From the NCBI GenBank assembly GCA_010094025.1, contig ML991776.1, positions 62,001 to 126,000 of the forward strand: a stretch of DNA of 64,000 bases, in the 5' to 3' direction. This stretch comes from Viridothelium virens. Its lineage: Eukaryota; Ascomycota; Dothideomycetes; Trypetheliales; Trypetheliaceae. Shown in pieces: positions 47,913 to 58,112 of the stretch. The translations under genes were made by a program, and so were the position numbers. A model generated the notes under the pieces. That model was given only the letters and a program-made list of their open reading frames with translations, was not told the origin of the DNA and ran no database searches. Position 1 is the stretch's first letter. Each line of letters opens with the position of its first letter.

Positions 47913-49263
47913 AATTCATGATATTGTAGACACCCAGGAAGTAATTTGACAATATTGTGCAACATATTATGACGAGACTGACCACAGAGACGGACAACAA
48001 TGCCAGGCTGTGCCACATGAAAGGAGAAAGACAAAAGGCGCTTAGACATTATCGACATTACAGCATACAAGAGCGAGTAACAGCCACCATGAGATACAAG
48101 CTACCGCCGTTGACTTATTCCAGGCTACATGACATCCAGAGATTCACGCTGTCTGCCCGAAATCTGGCTCAATACGCTTGAATATCAGGCTGATGGAGAA
48201 GCTAGCGAAAGGCAAAAAAAATCCTGGGCTTGAAGTACCCGCGCATTCGGTGTGACTAGCGTAAAAATTGTAGGAGCATGAGAGAGGTCTATGTGGATAC
48301 TCTCATCGGACGGATTTAAAGGAAGTACCTGCTTTGCCTTGGGCCCAGCGAGAAGGCCCTTTCCCAATTCCGGTTGACGATCCACTCTGACATGCATCAA
48401 AGAAGCAGTTTTTATCTGCCTCGATGTTGATAAGGCTCAAATGCAGGAGGCTCTGCGATGTGATGCTATCCGTCCTTCGAAGACGTGATCGCGCCAGGGG
48501 CATTGACTGGCTTGCTTGCGGAGCTCAGAGAGCCTGCACACCGCTGCATCCTACAGATGCTACCCCATGAATTCATGAAGCAGAATGATATCGAAGGGTG
48601 TGCAGCGCGGAAGCAGTAATATGCGGCCCCTTCCAATCAGAGCACATTAGGTAGTGGAGCTTCTAGCAAGGAGAGTCGATAGCCGCCTAAAGGGAGATAG
48701 AGCGCGATAATGAGGTGAAGCCTCGCCTAAGCCCGAGCTGCCTTGCGAGGCCTGTGCTAAACTCTTTCCGGCCGATTCTCACTTTACTTAAGCGGTCAAC
48801 AGCAGAAAGGCAACGTTCGAGAAGCTATATTGAGCGTCAATATTACGTAGATAGCACCCCGCCCGACGCTCGTTGTTTTTGGTTATGTACCTTGTACGAG
48901 TCGCCCGAGGTATGTATGACTTTATACCCGGGTCCACGCTGATAACCCGCCCCCACACCTGATGACCTGATGGCTTTTGCCCGTGTCAGAAAGCGGATCA
49001 AGAGAGATTGCCTTCATGAATTTCAACTCAACCGTCTTGACCAATCACAGGGAATTTGTGACCACCCTTTTCGACAGAAAAACGCCTCTTTTCAGGAAGC
49101 GAAATGCCTTCGTACCACATGATACGTTATTAAACGGACACTACATAAAAGGCAGAGTAAGCACGCATATTCTAATAGCTGAGCGTTGCGTCCATGAATA
49201 CCTTCAATCCGCATACTTGCGTGTACCTATCGATTTTGTTGCTTTTCCGTGGCATACTGTTAT
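47913..49263. promoter_or_regulatory. Shared divergent region, patatin 2 - small gene C
   Basis: About 1.35 kb between opposed start codons, similar in size to the equivalent B-patatin 1 gap (about 1.19 kb). No third gene is supported. Confidence 0.4.
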
Positions 49264-49731
49264 ATGGAAACACACACGGTCAGCCAGGAACCCGCTGGCC
49301 CGAATGATATTGTTGGAACAGACCAGTCACTTCGCAAAAGAGGAAGTCATAACAGCTTGTCTTTAAACTGGCTCAAAACGCGATGCTTCGTTTACGACTG
49401 CGAAAATGTCAAGTTAACCGTGGAGACGGTCCAAGGTCTGTGTTATCTCTTTCGAGAAAGCTGTATCGAGCTGACTCATCCCTCCTCAGAACAGGAGGAA
49501 GACGTTCAAAAGATACCGCTCAAGCGTGGGCAAAGACATATTTCACTCTTCGTGAACCCGGATACTGTAAAAGAAGAGGGTAGAACAGATTTGAAGACGG
49601 AGCCCGACCCAAATCATCTACTGTTTGCCACACTTGATCTTCGAGGCGAAGGTCTTTTTGATAAGTTCAATATGATGACTGGAAGACTCAACACTCTTTG
49701 CGTCAAACGAGGTATTAGCAGCCGTGCCTAA
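49264..49731 (+). CDS. Small orphan-family protein, copy C (divergent partner of patatin 2)
   Basis: Exons 49264-49435 and 49490-49731 give 137 residues. The intron (54 nt, GTCTGT...CTCAG) is in phase 1 at the site used in copies A and B. It is a multiple of three and has no stop, so an unspliced message would add 18 residues in frame. Block 1 is WLKTRCFVYDCENVKLTV, block 2 is QKIPLKRGQRHISLFVNPD, and block 3 is LLFATLDLRGEGLFDKFNMM, followed by TGRLNTLCVKRG. A 39-residue polar lead precedes block 1. The ATG at 49264 is the first in the frame. Function unknown. Confidence 0.7.
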   Translation: METHTVSQEPAGPNDIVGTDQSLRKRGSHNSLSLNWLKTRCFVYDCENVKLTVETVQGLCYLFRESCIELTHPSSEQEEDVQKIPLKRGQRHISLFVNPDTVKEEGRTDLKTEPDPNHLLFATLDLRGEGLFDKFNMMTGRLNTLCVKRGISSRA

Positions 49732-50410
49732 AAAGTATCGGATTAATGTACTGGCTAAGGTGATAGGCGGAGCTATAAATGTACCGTTGATCGACGATGA
49801 TTGATTGGGTAATTCTTGAAGTGATGGATGTCACGAGTACGTCAGGGCGCAATTATTAGCCAATTATGCTGAGAGATCGAGATTCTTGAACGGCATCCCG
49901 TTTCCGTTTCCACCCCCTGGAGAGCACTCTTGGACAGACGGCGGGTGGGTGTTGGGCTTCAAAGCTGATGAGGGTTCGACCGTGAATGGTATTTTTCTGT
50001 ATCCAAACTGCAAGATCTTAGCAAAGTCGAAAGCTTCATGGTGCTCTTACAACAGTGTCATATCATATTCACAACTCGTCTTCCGACGCACGATCGGTTC
50101 TTACACCGATATCTATTTTGAACGACTTATGACGATGTAGTCACGAAAGTTGTAGATGATAGGCTGGTCGAAGAGAAAGAGTCAGGTAGTGACTATCTTG
50201 AGCCTCTAAAAACGGTTGCCTAGTGTTATCGGGTAGCATAAGGATAAAACTCTGCAATAGATAATGGTAGGTGACGACCTTATCACGGTCATTGTGGGAG
50301 AAATAGACATATGTCACTTGGCAGTCTTCTGGTGATTCAAGGTATAATCCTGCGGCCTCAAGAACCTCAAACGGCAACGCAAACTTAAAGAAAGGAACCT
50401 ATGACTACCA
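49732..50410. other. Intergenic region
   Basis: About 0.68 kb at the right edge of the accessory block. Two short frames (49886-50140 plus, 50141-50377 minus) have no recognisable domain. Confidence 0.4.
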
Positions 50411-52192
50411 TCAGTCTAGCAACTCAAAGACATGCTCTTTGACCCTTTCGACGCCTTCCGCTCGAATGGCGCTGATAGGAATGCAACGAATATTTTTGCG
50501 CCATGCATTCCTTCGACCACTGGGATGAGGGCTACGGCTATCTGTCACAGCTGCAAGATAGTCGCGCAGCTCCGAAAATTTATGTTGTGTGTCTGGAAAA
50601 TCAGCTTTGGTCGCTACAACACACCAAGGCTTCGAAGAGATCGGTGGTAGAGTAAGCTCAGGTAGAAGTCTGCTTAAAGACTTGGAAAAGACGATGTCTT
50701 CCTGGACGCGCTGTTCATCATCGTAACTGTCCATGCCTTCCTCGAGCATGGGAGATATGCTCCCCACATTTCTTTTTAACGGACTCCAATGAACGAGCCC
50801 ATCTTCGGTCTCAACGCGGTCTTCAGTATCAGCATTGAGCTGCTTTTCTTTCATAGATTCGTACTCGCCGACTTCTCGCCAGAGACTTTTGAGAGTAGAG
50901 ACAGCGTCATCATTGGACAGATCGATAACGAAGGCCATCACGGCTGCGCGCTCAATATGCCGAAGAAAGCCCAATCCGAGACCTTTGTCCAAGTGCGCAT
51001 CTTCGATTATTCCGGGAATATCGGCAACCGTGAAACTGGTTCGCAGCTCTTTCTGACTAGTAGCATTGAACTTGGAGCGATTAGTTCTTGTCTCCACGTA
51101 GGCCGGGGGTCTTCCGCGATTGTTATCCAATACAACAGTTCCAATATTCGGTTGCAGCGTCGTGAAGGCCCAGTCTCCGATCCTCGCATTACTGTTGGTG
51201 ATCGAGCGGAGCAATGTACTTTTACCAGCGTTGGGCAAGCCCACGAGTCCAACATCGGCAAGAATCTTGAGTTCGAGCTGCAGCGTAAGTCGCATGCCAA
51301 CGTCACCCTTTGTAGCGAACTTCGGTCGTGTGATATCGCGGGTGACGAAGTGAGGATTGCCGAGTCCACCCATGGCGCCCGCAGCAAGAAGCAGAGGTGA
51401 CGACATGGGCTTGTCGAGGTCTAGACGAATAGGTGCGCTGGGTTGTGCCATTGTCAAGTTCGAGCGACGCGGACGTGGCAGAGTTGGAAAAGCGGTGGCG
51501 GTGAACGACGAAGGGAGAGCCCCTGGATAGAGAAGCCATTTACCACGGCGCCATTTGTGCTGCTGACTCCCAGTCTGATCTCCATCGTTGCCTCTCGCGT
51601 CTGCGCCCATTCCCTTTGCCAAGCGGTCTGCCTGCTCTTCTTCGGTAACAGGGTCGTAGCGCTGTATCTCTCTAATGACCGTACCTACTGGCACAGTAAT
51701 CAAAATATCGGTACCTCTTTCTCCCCCCTTGCCTTTGCCTTGTCCGTTGGCACCTCTGCCAGCTTTCATCTGTCCCCTCCTTGCCAGCTTATGCAGGGAT
51801 GTCTCGCCTCGTACGGCTTGAATGAGAACATTCCCACCGCTTCCTCCATCACCACCATTTGCAGGTCCATCCGCAATGTACTTTTCTCTTAAAAAGGAGA
51901 TGCAGCCATGTCCGCCAGACCCTGCCTCTATTTTCAGAGCACAGTTGTCCGCGAATGGTGTCTGAGAGAACGAGTCCGGCGAAGGATTCAAATGGGATTT
52001 TTGATGGCCATTGACTTCGATTGCGGGGTCAAGAATCGCTGTGTCGGAGGATTGTGGTGTTGTGCTGGCTGGCCGTACGGTCTCATGCGTCCCGTGAGGA
52101 TAAGGATGTTTTAAGGTGGTGGGTCGCAGGACTGCTCTGCGGAGTATCCTTACGCTCAGAACATGGCGACACGGAACATGGGCCGAAGACAT
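50411..52192 (-). CDS. MTG2: Mitochondrial Obg-family GTPase
   Basis: GTPase of the Obg/CgtA family, needed for assembly of the mitochondrial large ribosomal subunit. Single exon, 593 residues from the ATG at 52192; the frame extends upstream only to a TTG. The basic, Ser-rich N terminus (MSSAHVPCRHVLSVRILRRA) fits mitochondrial import. The Gly-rich Obg fold runs from IEAGSGGHGCISFLREK through GGDGGSGGNVLIQ and QGKGKGGERGTD. GTPase motifs are G1 GLPNAGKST, G2 and switch region TTLQPNIG, G3 DIPGIIEDAH, and a G4 variant, ATKAD, in place of NKxD. An insert of about 60 residues separates G3 from G4. It is divergent to the short-chain dehydrogenase. Confidence 0.92.
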   Translation of the reverse strand: MSSAHVPCRHVLSVRILRRAVLRPTTLKHPYPHGTHETVRPASTTPQSSDTAILDPAIEVNGHQKSHLNPSPDSFSQTPFADNCALKIEAGSGGHGCISFLREKYIADGPANGGDGGSGGNVLIQAVRGETSLHKLARRGQMKAGRGANGQGKGKGGERGTDILITVPVGTVIREIQRYDPVTEEEQADRLAKGMGADARGNDGDQTGSQQHKWRRGKWLLYPGALPSSFTATAFPTLPRPRRSNLTMAQPSAPIRLDLDKPMSSPLLLAAGAMGGLGNPHFVTRDITRPKFATKGDVGMRLTLQLELKILADVGLVGLPNAGKSTLLRSITNSNARIGDWAFTTLQPNIGTVVLDNNRGRPPAYVETRTNRSKFNATSQKELRTSFTVADIPGIIEDAHLDKGLGLGFLRHIERAAVMAFVIDLSNDDAVSTLKSLWREVGEYESMKEKQLNADTEDRVETEDGLVHWSPLKRNVGSISPMLEEGMDSYDDEQRVQEDIVFSKSLSRLLPELTLPPISSKPWCVVATKADFPDTQHKFSELRDYLAAVTDSRSPHPSGRRNAWRKNIRCIPISAIRAEGVERVKEHVFELLD

Positions 52193-52708
52193 GAAATTTC
52201 TGGTAGAAGACGGGTGCAATGTTTGTATGATAAAGAAATCAATACAGCATGACTAATGCAATGCGGTACCAGGATTCCGCTCCGCCCTTGTCAATGCATC
52301 GGACATGCGGGAGCAGCATCGAAGAAGTGACCATATCTGATCGTGGCAATCTGGATTATACTTGCATACAACCATGCCTGAAGATCACGACAAGCCAAAA
52401 CCATGAATTTGGCTTACTATTGGTACAAATGTCCAAGACGTTGTCGAGATGGTCACTGCCTTCCTTGCGCCATCAGATGATTCCGTCGCGAACAACCTCG
52501 GCCTAGGAGAAGCATGAAAGCATTTCCGATCCATACCTTCACCACCTCCTGTATCTCGGCCCCTTGTGAGCCTCGCCAAAATGCGGCTTGGCCTTGGCTA
52601 GCGAGAAAGCAGCTAAGCTGCTGCTGAGCGGGCGACTTTATTACACTGCCTAATCTCTTGCCATTCCCTCCTCTTCTTGTACAGGCGCTTGCTGCACTCA
52701 GTCTTGCA
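52193..52708. promoter_or_regulatory. Shared divergent promoter MTG2 - dehydrogenase
   Basis: A 516-bp gap between opposed start codons. No specific site recognised. Confidence 0.35.
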
Positions 52709-53828
52709 ATGTCTGCGACTGTCCGGTACATTCGCAAAAGGGCCTTTTCACCGGTTGTGACGGGCTCCCTACTTTACATACTGACCCGCGGACCCGAGTC
52801 TCTTCGTCGGCCTCTCGTAAACATCCTATCATCTCCGGCCAATGTAGAACGGGCAAAGTCTGTATTAAAATGGCTCTTTGCATTGGGATTGCTGGGCAGG
52901 TTGAATAGCTGGTTGAACAGCTGGGCTGAGAATGGATGGCAGCTGTATGGCGACAAGAAAAGGTGGAATTGGAATAAGGAAATCGCTGTCATTACTGGAG
53001 GATCAAATGGAATCGGTGCTGGTGTGGTGAAAGGACTCGCCGCGAAAGGCATCAAATGTGTGGTGCTTGATGTCGAAGATTTGCCAAAGAACATGCAAAA
53101 TTGCAAGTATCCCTTTCGATGCCTGAATAGCACCTTAAGATGATTTGCTAATACCGCTCTCAGACGCCAACATTAACTTCTACAAATGCGACATCACCTC
53201 ACCCAGCGCTGTCTCCGAAGTCGCCTCAGAGATCCGAAGCAAGATTGGCAACCCAACAATACTGGTCAACAATGCTGGAATCGGCACTTCTCATACAATT
53301 CTCTTGACAGAGCCTGAATACCTTGAGCGTCTCTTCTCCATCAACGTCTTCGCCCACTATAACACTTTGCAAGCCTTCCTACCCAGCATGATCTCCGCAA
53401 ACAAAGGTCACGTCGTTACTGTCGCATCACTCTCCTCGTTCGTCCCTCCCGTCGGCCTCGTGCACTACGCCAGCACCAAAGCCGCCGTCATGTCTCTCCA
53501 CGAGGGACTGACGTCGGAGCTGCGACACCTCTACAATGCGCCCAATGTCAAGACGAGCATCGTGCATCCGACCTACGCACGAACGCGACTGTTAGAGGGG
53601 TTTGAGAAGGAAGTCAAGGAGAACAAGGGTGTTGTCATTGATCCAAAACTTATCTCAGATGCCATTGTGCGTCAGATCCTGAGCGGCAGGGGTGCAAGGG
53701 TGGTGGTTCCGCAGGGAATGAGCCTCGCGAAGGCGATCAGGGGTATGCCATCTTGGATGCAGGAGCGCTTGCGAGATTCGCTTGCCCCGCATACTCAGTC
53801 GGCTAAGGATATGCTGTTGAAGCGGTAG
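52709..53828 (+). CDS. Membrane-associated short-chain dehydrogenase (17-beta-HSD11 / retinol-dehydrogenase-like)
   Basis: NAD(P)-dependent oxidoreductase, probably on ER or lipid droplets. Exons 52709-53102 and 53164-53828 give 352 residues. The N terminus is hydrophobic (VLKWLFALGLLGRLNSWLN). The cofactor motif is TGGSNGIGAG, followed by CVVLDVEDLP. The intron is best read as GC-AG: donor T/GCAAGT and acceptor CTCAG, which gives QNYANINFYKCDITS in frame, whereas the nearby GT donor does not keep frame. Later motifs are NNAGIG, the catalytic Ser in VASLSSF, and YASTK (YxxxK). The C terminus is amphipathic (KAIRGMPSWMQERLRDSL). Substrate unknown; a sterol, retinoid-like or long-chain alcohol is possible. 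Confidence 0.88.
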
Positions 53829-54591
53829 TCGGCATTGCAGGCTTGATGGGTGGTGTGGTCATTCGTATTGGGTAGACTCAAAGGGACTGACAAATGGTTC
53901 CAGTTTAATATCGCAACTGTGCACGGCCTCTCACTATGGCCAAGAAAAGAAAAATCAGATCAAAACGCTGCCAAATCAAAGATTGCCCTAGACCATGCAT
54001 ACATGCTTGTCCTGCATACATTTGCATTCCACCTAAAATATCATAGAATTTCTTTATGCGTCAGCCACCTAATGCTGGCATGCAATCTTCAGCGAGCCAA
54101 AAATTCGTGGTCCCCTATACCATGCATCTGAAAGTCCCCGGTTTTGTCAAAGCGCAGTTTCCAACAACCATCGGAAGGATGTTGTGGATGAAACTTAATC
54201 TCTACACAACAACGGCCGATCCCCCAACAGTTGGGCTTCAGCCGATGGTTTGAGGCGCTGAGGCACCATTAAGCTTGCGACCACTTCCATCGAGAATTTT
54301 GCGCTTTCATAATGTGAATTTTAATGAAATAGTAGGTTGGAACTGTAGCAGGCTATGTACAGTACAGGTATGAGGGTATCAATATGCACAGGGTTCTAAA
54401 ACGCAAGCCCCAAAAGAAAGAACACCAACGCAATGCATGATAGCCCTCGAAAGAAAGCAGCCACCCAACTTTCTACTCCCAGCGCCTCTCCAAATGCCTG
54501 CAAAACCCAAAAATCAAGTCCAAGCCGTGCTTTCAACTCCCAACCACGCAAGAACGCTAGATCAAACTGGAGAAATCAAGAAAACCGCTAA
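53829..54591. other. Convergent intergenic region
   Basis: About 0.76 kb between the 3' ends of the dehydrogenase and the mucin-like gene. No supported gene. Confidence 0.45.
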
Positions 54592-56993
54592 TCACACATC
54601 ATCAGTTTCCACCCTCTGATACCCATCCACGCCCCACATCTCCTCATGCCCTCGTCCCGCAGCCAATCCTCCATACACACTCGCCCCCGCCCGTTCCATC
54701 AACGGACTATGCTCCTCCATCTGCCCATCCACTCCACCACCCTCAGCATCCTCCGAGCCCCCTGCAGTAGAGATACTCGCGGCCCGCTCCCTCGCCATCT
54801 CCCGCTCAAGCGGATGCAAGGGACGCGCCTCACCCCCGTGCGCCTCCAGCACGCGCGACACAGGGGACGGCAGGGAGTGCATGCTGCCGCCCATGGCGGA
54901 TCCCGCAGCGGTTGAGATGGAGGGCACGGAGGCAGAAGTAGCAATGGATTCGTCGCTCGGGCGGGGCCGGGGTGCTGCTGCTGCTGTCGTCACTCCTCCA
55001 GATGGTGCGGCGGCGGCGGCGGTAGCAGCAGAGAGGTGATCCGCATAGGACGGATTCGAGAACGGATTCTCAGCCGCCGAGGGGGGAGGAGGCCGCGGCG
55101 GAGGCGGACTCCATGCCGCGCTGGCAGCGGCGGCAGCAGAGAGGTGGTCGGAGTAGGAGGGGTTGGAGAACGGGTTCTCGGCCGCTGACGGCGGAGGAGG
55201 GCGCGGCGGAGGCGGACCCCGTGCGGCGGTGGCCGTCGCGGCGGCCGTTTCGAGCGCCCAGTCGTGCGCGCTGATGCCGCCGTAGGAATCTGTGTTCCCT
55301 GCCCCCAGCGGCATGACCCCAGCTCCTGCATCACCGCTCAGGAGACCCGCATGTGGCGCTGTGAGGTCGACGCTCTCGAAGCTGCCTCGACCGGGCTCAG
55401 TAGCGGACGCGGCGGTAAGCGCGTTGGTGGAGTCGAACGGCGTGTGGGCGCGCATGGGCGGCAGCTGCGGATAAGGAGATGGCTGTGGTTGAGGGGTGGC
55501 GGATGGGACCATCTGGGCCATGGGCGGGTCGTAGAGGTAGGCTTCTTCTGGGTAGATTTGCTTTTTCCCTCGGTGGGCGAGGCAGCGGCGGGCGAGGAAG
55601 AGGCCGGCGACGGCGGCGATGAGGGCGCCGGAGATGGAGCCGGCGGAGATGCCGGCGATGGCGGAGCTGGTGAGGTGGGAGCTTGGTGGTGGGGGAGGAG
55701 TCGTGGAGGTGGATGGCTGGGCGGTTGCGGCGGTGACGCCGGGGTTGGAAGTTCCTGAGGGAGTGCCTTGGGGTGCAGAACCGGGGACTATGGGGGCGCC
55801 GGTGGAACTTCCGGAAGGACTGGTGGAAGAAAATGAAGATGTAGTGGAAGAAGAGCTTCGAGAAGAAGTAGAAGATGTAAAAATGGAAGACACAGAGCTT
55901 GAAGTTGACGAAGATGATGTACTTGAAACTGAAGATGATGTACTCGAAGTTGGAGAAGATGACGTACGTGAAGACGTCGAAGTAGAGTTGGGACGGCGAG
56001 GTGTAGAGGAAACGCCGGGAGTGGAGCGAACGCTAGTAGAATTCGACGAGGTACTTGAAGTATTAGAGCCAGGTCTAGAAGAATTAGTATTAGGTAGGCT
56101 CGTTGGCCTTTGTGTAGTTGATTCATTTGAAGTAGTGAGCGAAGTCGAAGACCGTCCGAAGGTGGATGTTCCAATTGAAGATGAAGTTTTGGAGGTTCTG
56201 GTTGAGCTTCGAGTTGATCGCCCCGTGCTGCTCCCCGTCGTTGTTCCGCTAGTCGTACTTCTGGAGCTCTTGGTGGACTCAGATGATGTCAGACTTGATA
56301 GACTCGATGTCGAGGATGACAAAGTGATAGGGAGACCAGCGCTATTAAGACTAACGATTGGAGGCATGGTTGTCACCAGCGGAGGTTGTGACGTTACTAA
56401 CGACGGCTCTGCGGTGACAAGAGAGGGTAACGTTGCTGCAGCCAATGAGGCCGAAATTGCGGCCAACAGTGAAGAGCCAAGCATGGTCGGAACTTGGGAG
56501 GAAATTGCTGTACCGTGTAGGTCTGGGGAAGAAGAAGCTAAAGAGTTGACTCCAGATCCTGACGATTTGGAAGTCGCTTGCTGCTCCACGTTCCTCACGC
56601 TTGAGCTGCTTCCAGAGTTGGGGGAGCTCACCGCAGACGACGTCGCCGTTGACGAGGCTGATGGCAGTGACGACGCGACTTTTGATGCTGACGAACGGTT
56701 TGTAGCAGAAGCAGATGTAACCGTTGGCGATACTTCTGTAGTACTAGCTGATGCTGCTGGTTGATCTTGTCCATTTGAAGCTGCATTATCCACCGTCACA
56801 GGAGGAGATGTCACTTTTCGGGAGGTAACTGAAGATGAAAGAGAGGATGAATTGTTTTCTTTTGTAGCTAGAATTTGTCAGTCTGCCTTGGGCAACGGAA
56901 AGTTGCATACTCACAGTCAGTGTTAAGGGCTGCGAGAGCGGGAACAGTCCATGGTACACAAAAGAAAAGGAAAATGTAGACCTTATACAACAT
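54592..56993 (-). CDS. Mucin-like single-pass membrane protein (possible wall sensor)
   Basis: Exons 56993-56915 and 56867-54592 give 784 residues. Exon 1 encodes a signal peptide (YIFLFFCVPWTVPALAA). The intron splits a Ser codon. A Ser/Thr-rich, presumably O-mannosylated ectodomain of about 370 residues follows, with runs such as SSTSSSVSSTSSSSTSSS. One membrane span lies near SAIAGISAGSISGALIAAVA, then the basic stop-transfer ARRCLAHRGKK. The cytosolic tail of about 340 residues is Pro- and Ala-rich and holds two tandem 36-residue units containing PPPPRPPPPSAAENPFSNPS. The layout matches fungal wall-stress sensors in outline, but no WSC or cysteine-rich head domain is present. The long plus-strand frame over it is an antisense shadow. 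Confidence 0.8.
55021..55236 (-). repeat. 108-bp in-frame tandem duplication in the cytosolic tail of the mucin-like protein
   Basis: Two similar units start 108 bp apart (for example GAGAGGTG at 55031 and 55139). Each encodes 36 residues with PRPPPPSAAENPFSNPSY. The copies differ at many third positions, so the duplication is not new. Confidence 0.85.
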
Positions 56994-58112
56994 GGCATGA
57001 CCAAAGGAACGGACAACAGAACAGCTAGGGAGAGTAGCGTATATGATGGAAAGAGAGACGAATGGAGGAGAGGATGAAGAGCGCTGGGGCTTAGCATATT
57101 GAAAGGCCAGCAGCAGCGGCGCAGGAATAATTAGCAAATAGGATAATTTGGGAGCCTTGGCGACCACCGGGCCACGTTCAATTTTACTAGGTAATTTCTC
57201 ATGCGAGATGATGTTGGATGCGATACCCGTCCAAGGGTTACCGGAAAGACATGTAGCCCCAACATGAGGCTGAGCCTCAGGTAAAAATAGGTAAGAAACC
57301 CTCGCTGTGCCCCCCTTCATCATTGGCTGGTCGGCCGAGCCCGAGACCACCAAAGACCCTGCTCTGATGACGGAACGAACCCTAGGGTAATCAGGTATGG
57401 CTTCATGCTGTGCTCGCCAGACCGACTCGGTGAGAGGCTTGAAGGCTTAGACATGGCCGCATGCCGTAATCTGGAGAAGTTGCCTTCAAAACTGCCCCCA
57501 AATACTCCTGCCAGTGCCACGCCCTCGCGTCCTGACCCTCGCACAGCAGAAAATATTCAGATATCCTTAAGCGCCGTCATCAGCATTTGCGAATCTTTGT
57601 TCGCATGCGTGAGATGAACGCAGCGACCGCCTGACAAACACCGCCAACATCATGCAAGGAAGCGCCATCGAATTTTCGGCCGCACCAGAATCCGACCTGA
57701 AAGTGTGCATATAGCCATGTGGTAGGTAATGTACGGAGTAGTCTAGCTTCTTTCACAAGCTTTCTAATGGAGGACACCAAAGACCTGAACTCGCCTGGAT
57801 CCTTTGCGCCGAGCCAGGACCGCCGCACGACGCCGTGGCTTGCTGAGCAACCTGGGGAGCCTCTCCCTGTCTCTAGATAGGTACGTATATGAGACCATTG
57901 CGCATCTGCTCTATGTCGCATCAAGTGGGTATGAGCCAAAGCAAAAAGACCGAACGCCGCTGAGTAGGAATCAAAAAAAGAGCAACCTCCCAGCCCCATG
58001 CAGATCCCATAATCATCCAAGCCAGCTCCTTTCTCACGAATCCATTGAGAAGAAGCAAAAGAAAAAAGAGAAAAAGGAAGAGCCATGCAAAACCTCAGCA
58101 CCGTGACTCAAA
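56994..58112. other. Intergenic region
   Basis: About 1.1 kb holding the mucin-like gene promoter and the kinesin 3' end. A GTACGGAGTA motif lies at 57731-57740. No supported gene. Confidence 0.4.

Noticed and set aside
49886-50140. 84-codon plus-strand frame starting MNGIPFPFPPPGE
   Set aside because: Looks slightly protein-like at first (TDGGWVLGFKADEG) but is short, has no partner exon and no family I know.
55619-56764. 381-codon plus-strand frame rich in Glu and Val
   Set aside because: Antisense of the Ser/Thr-rich ectodomain. Ser and Thr codons read backwards give such residues.
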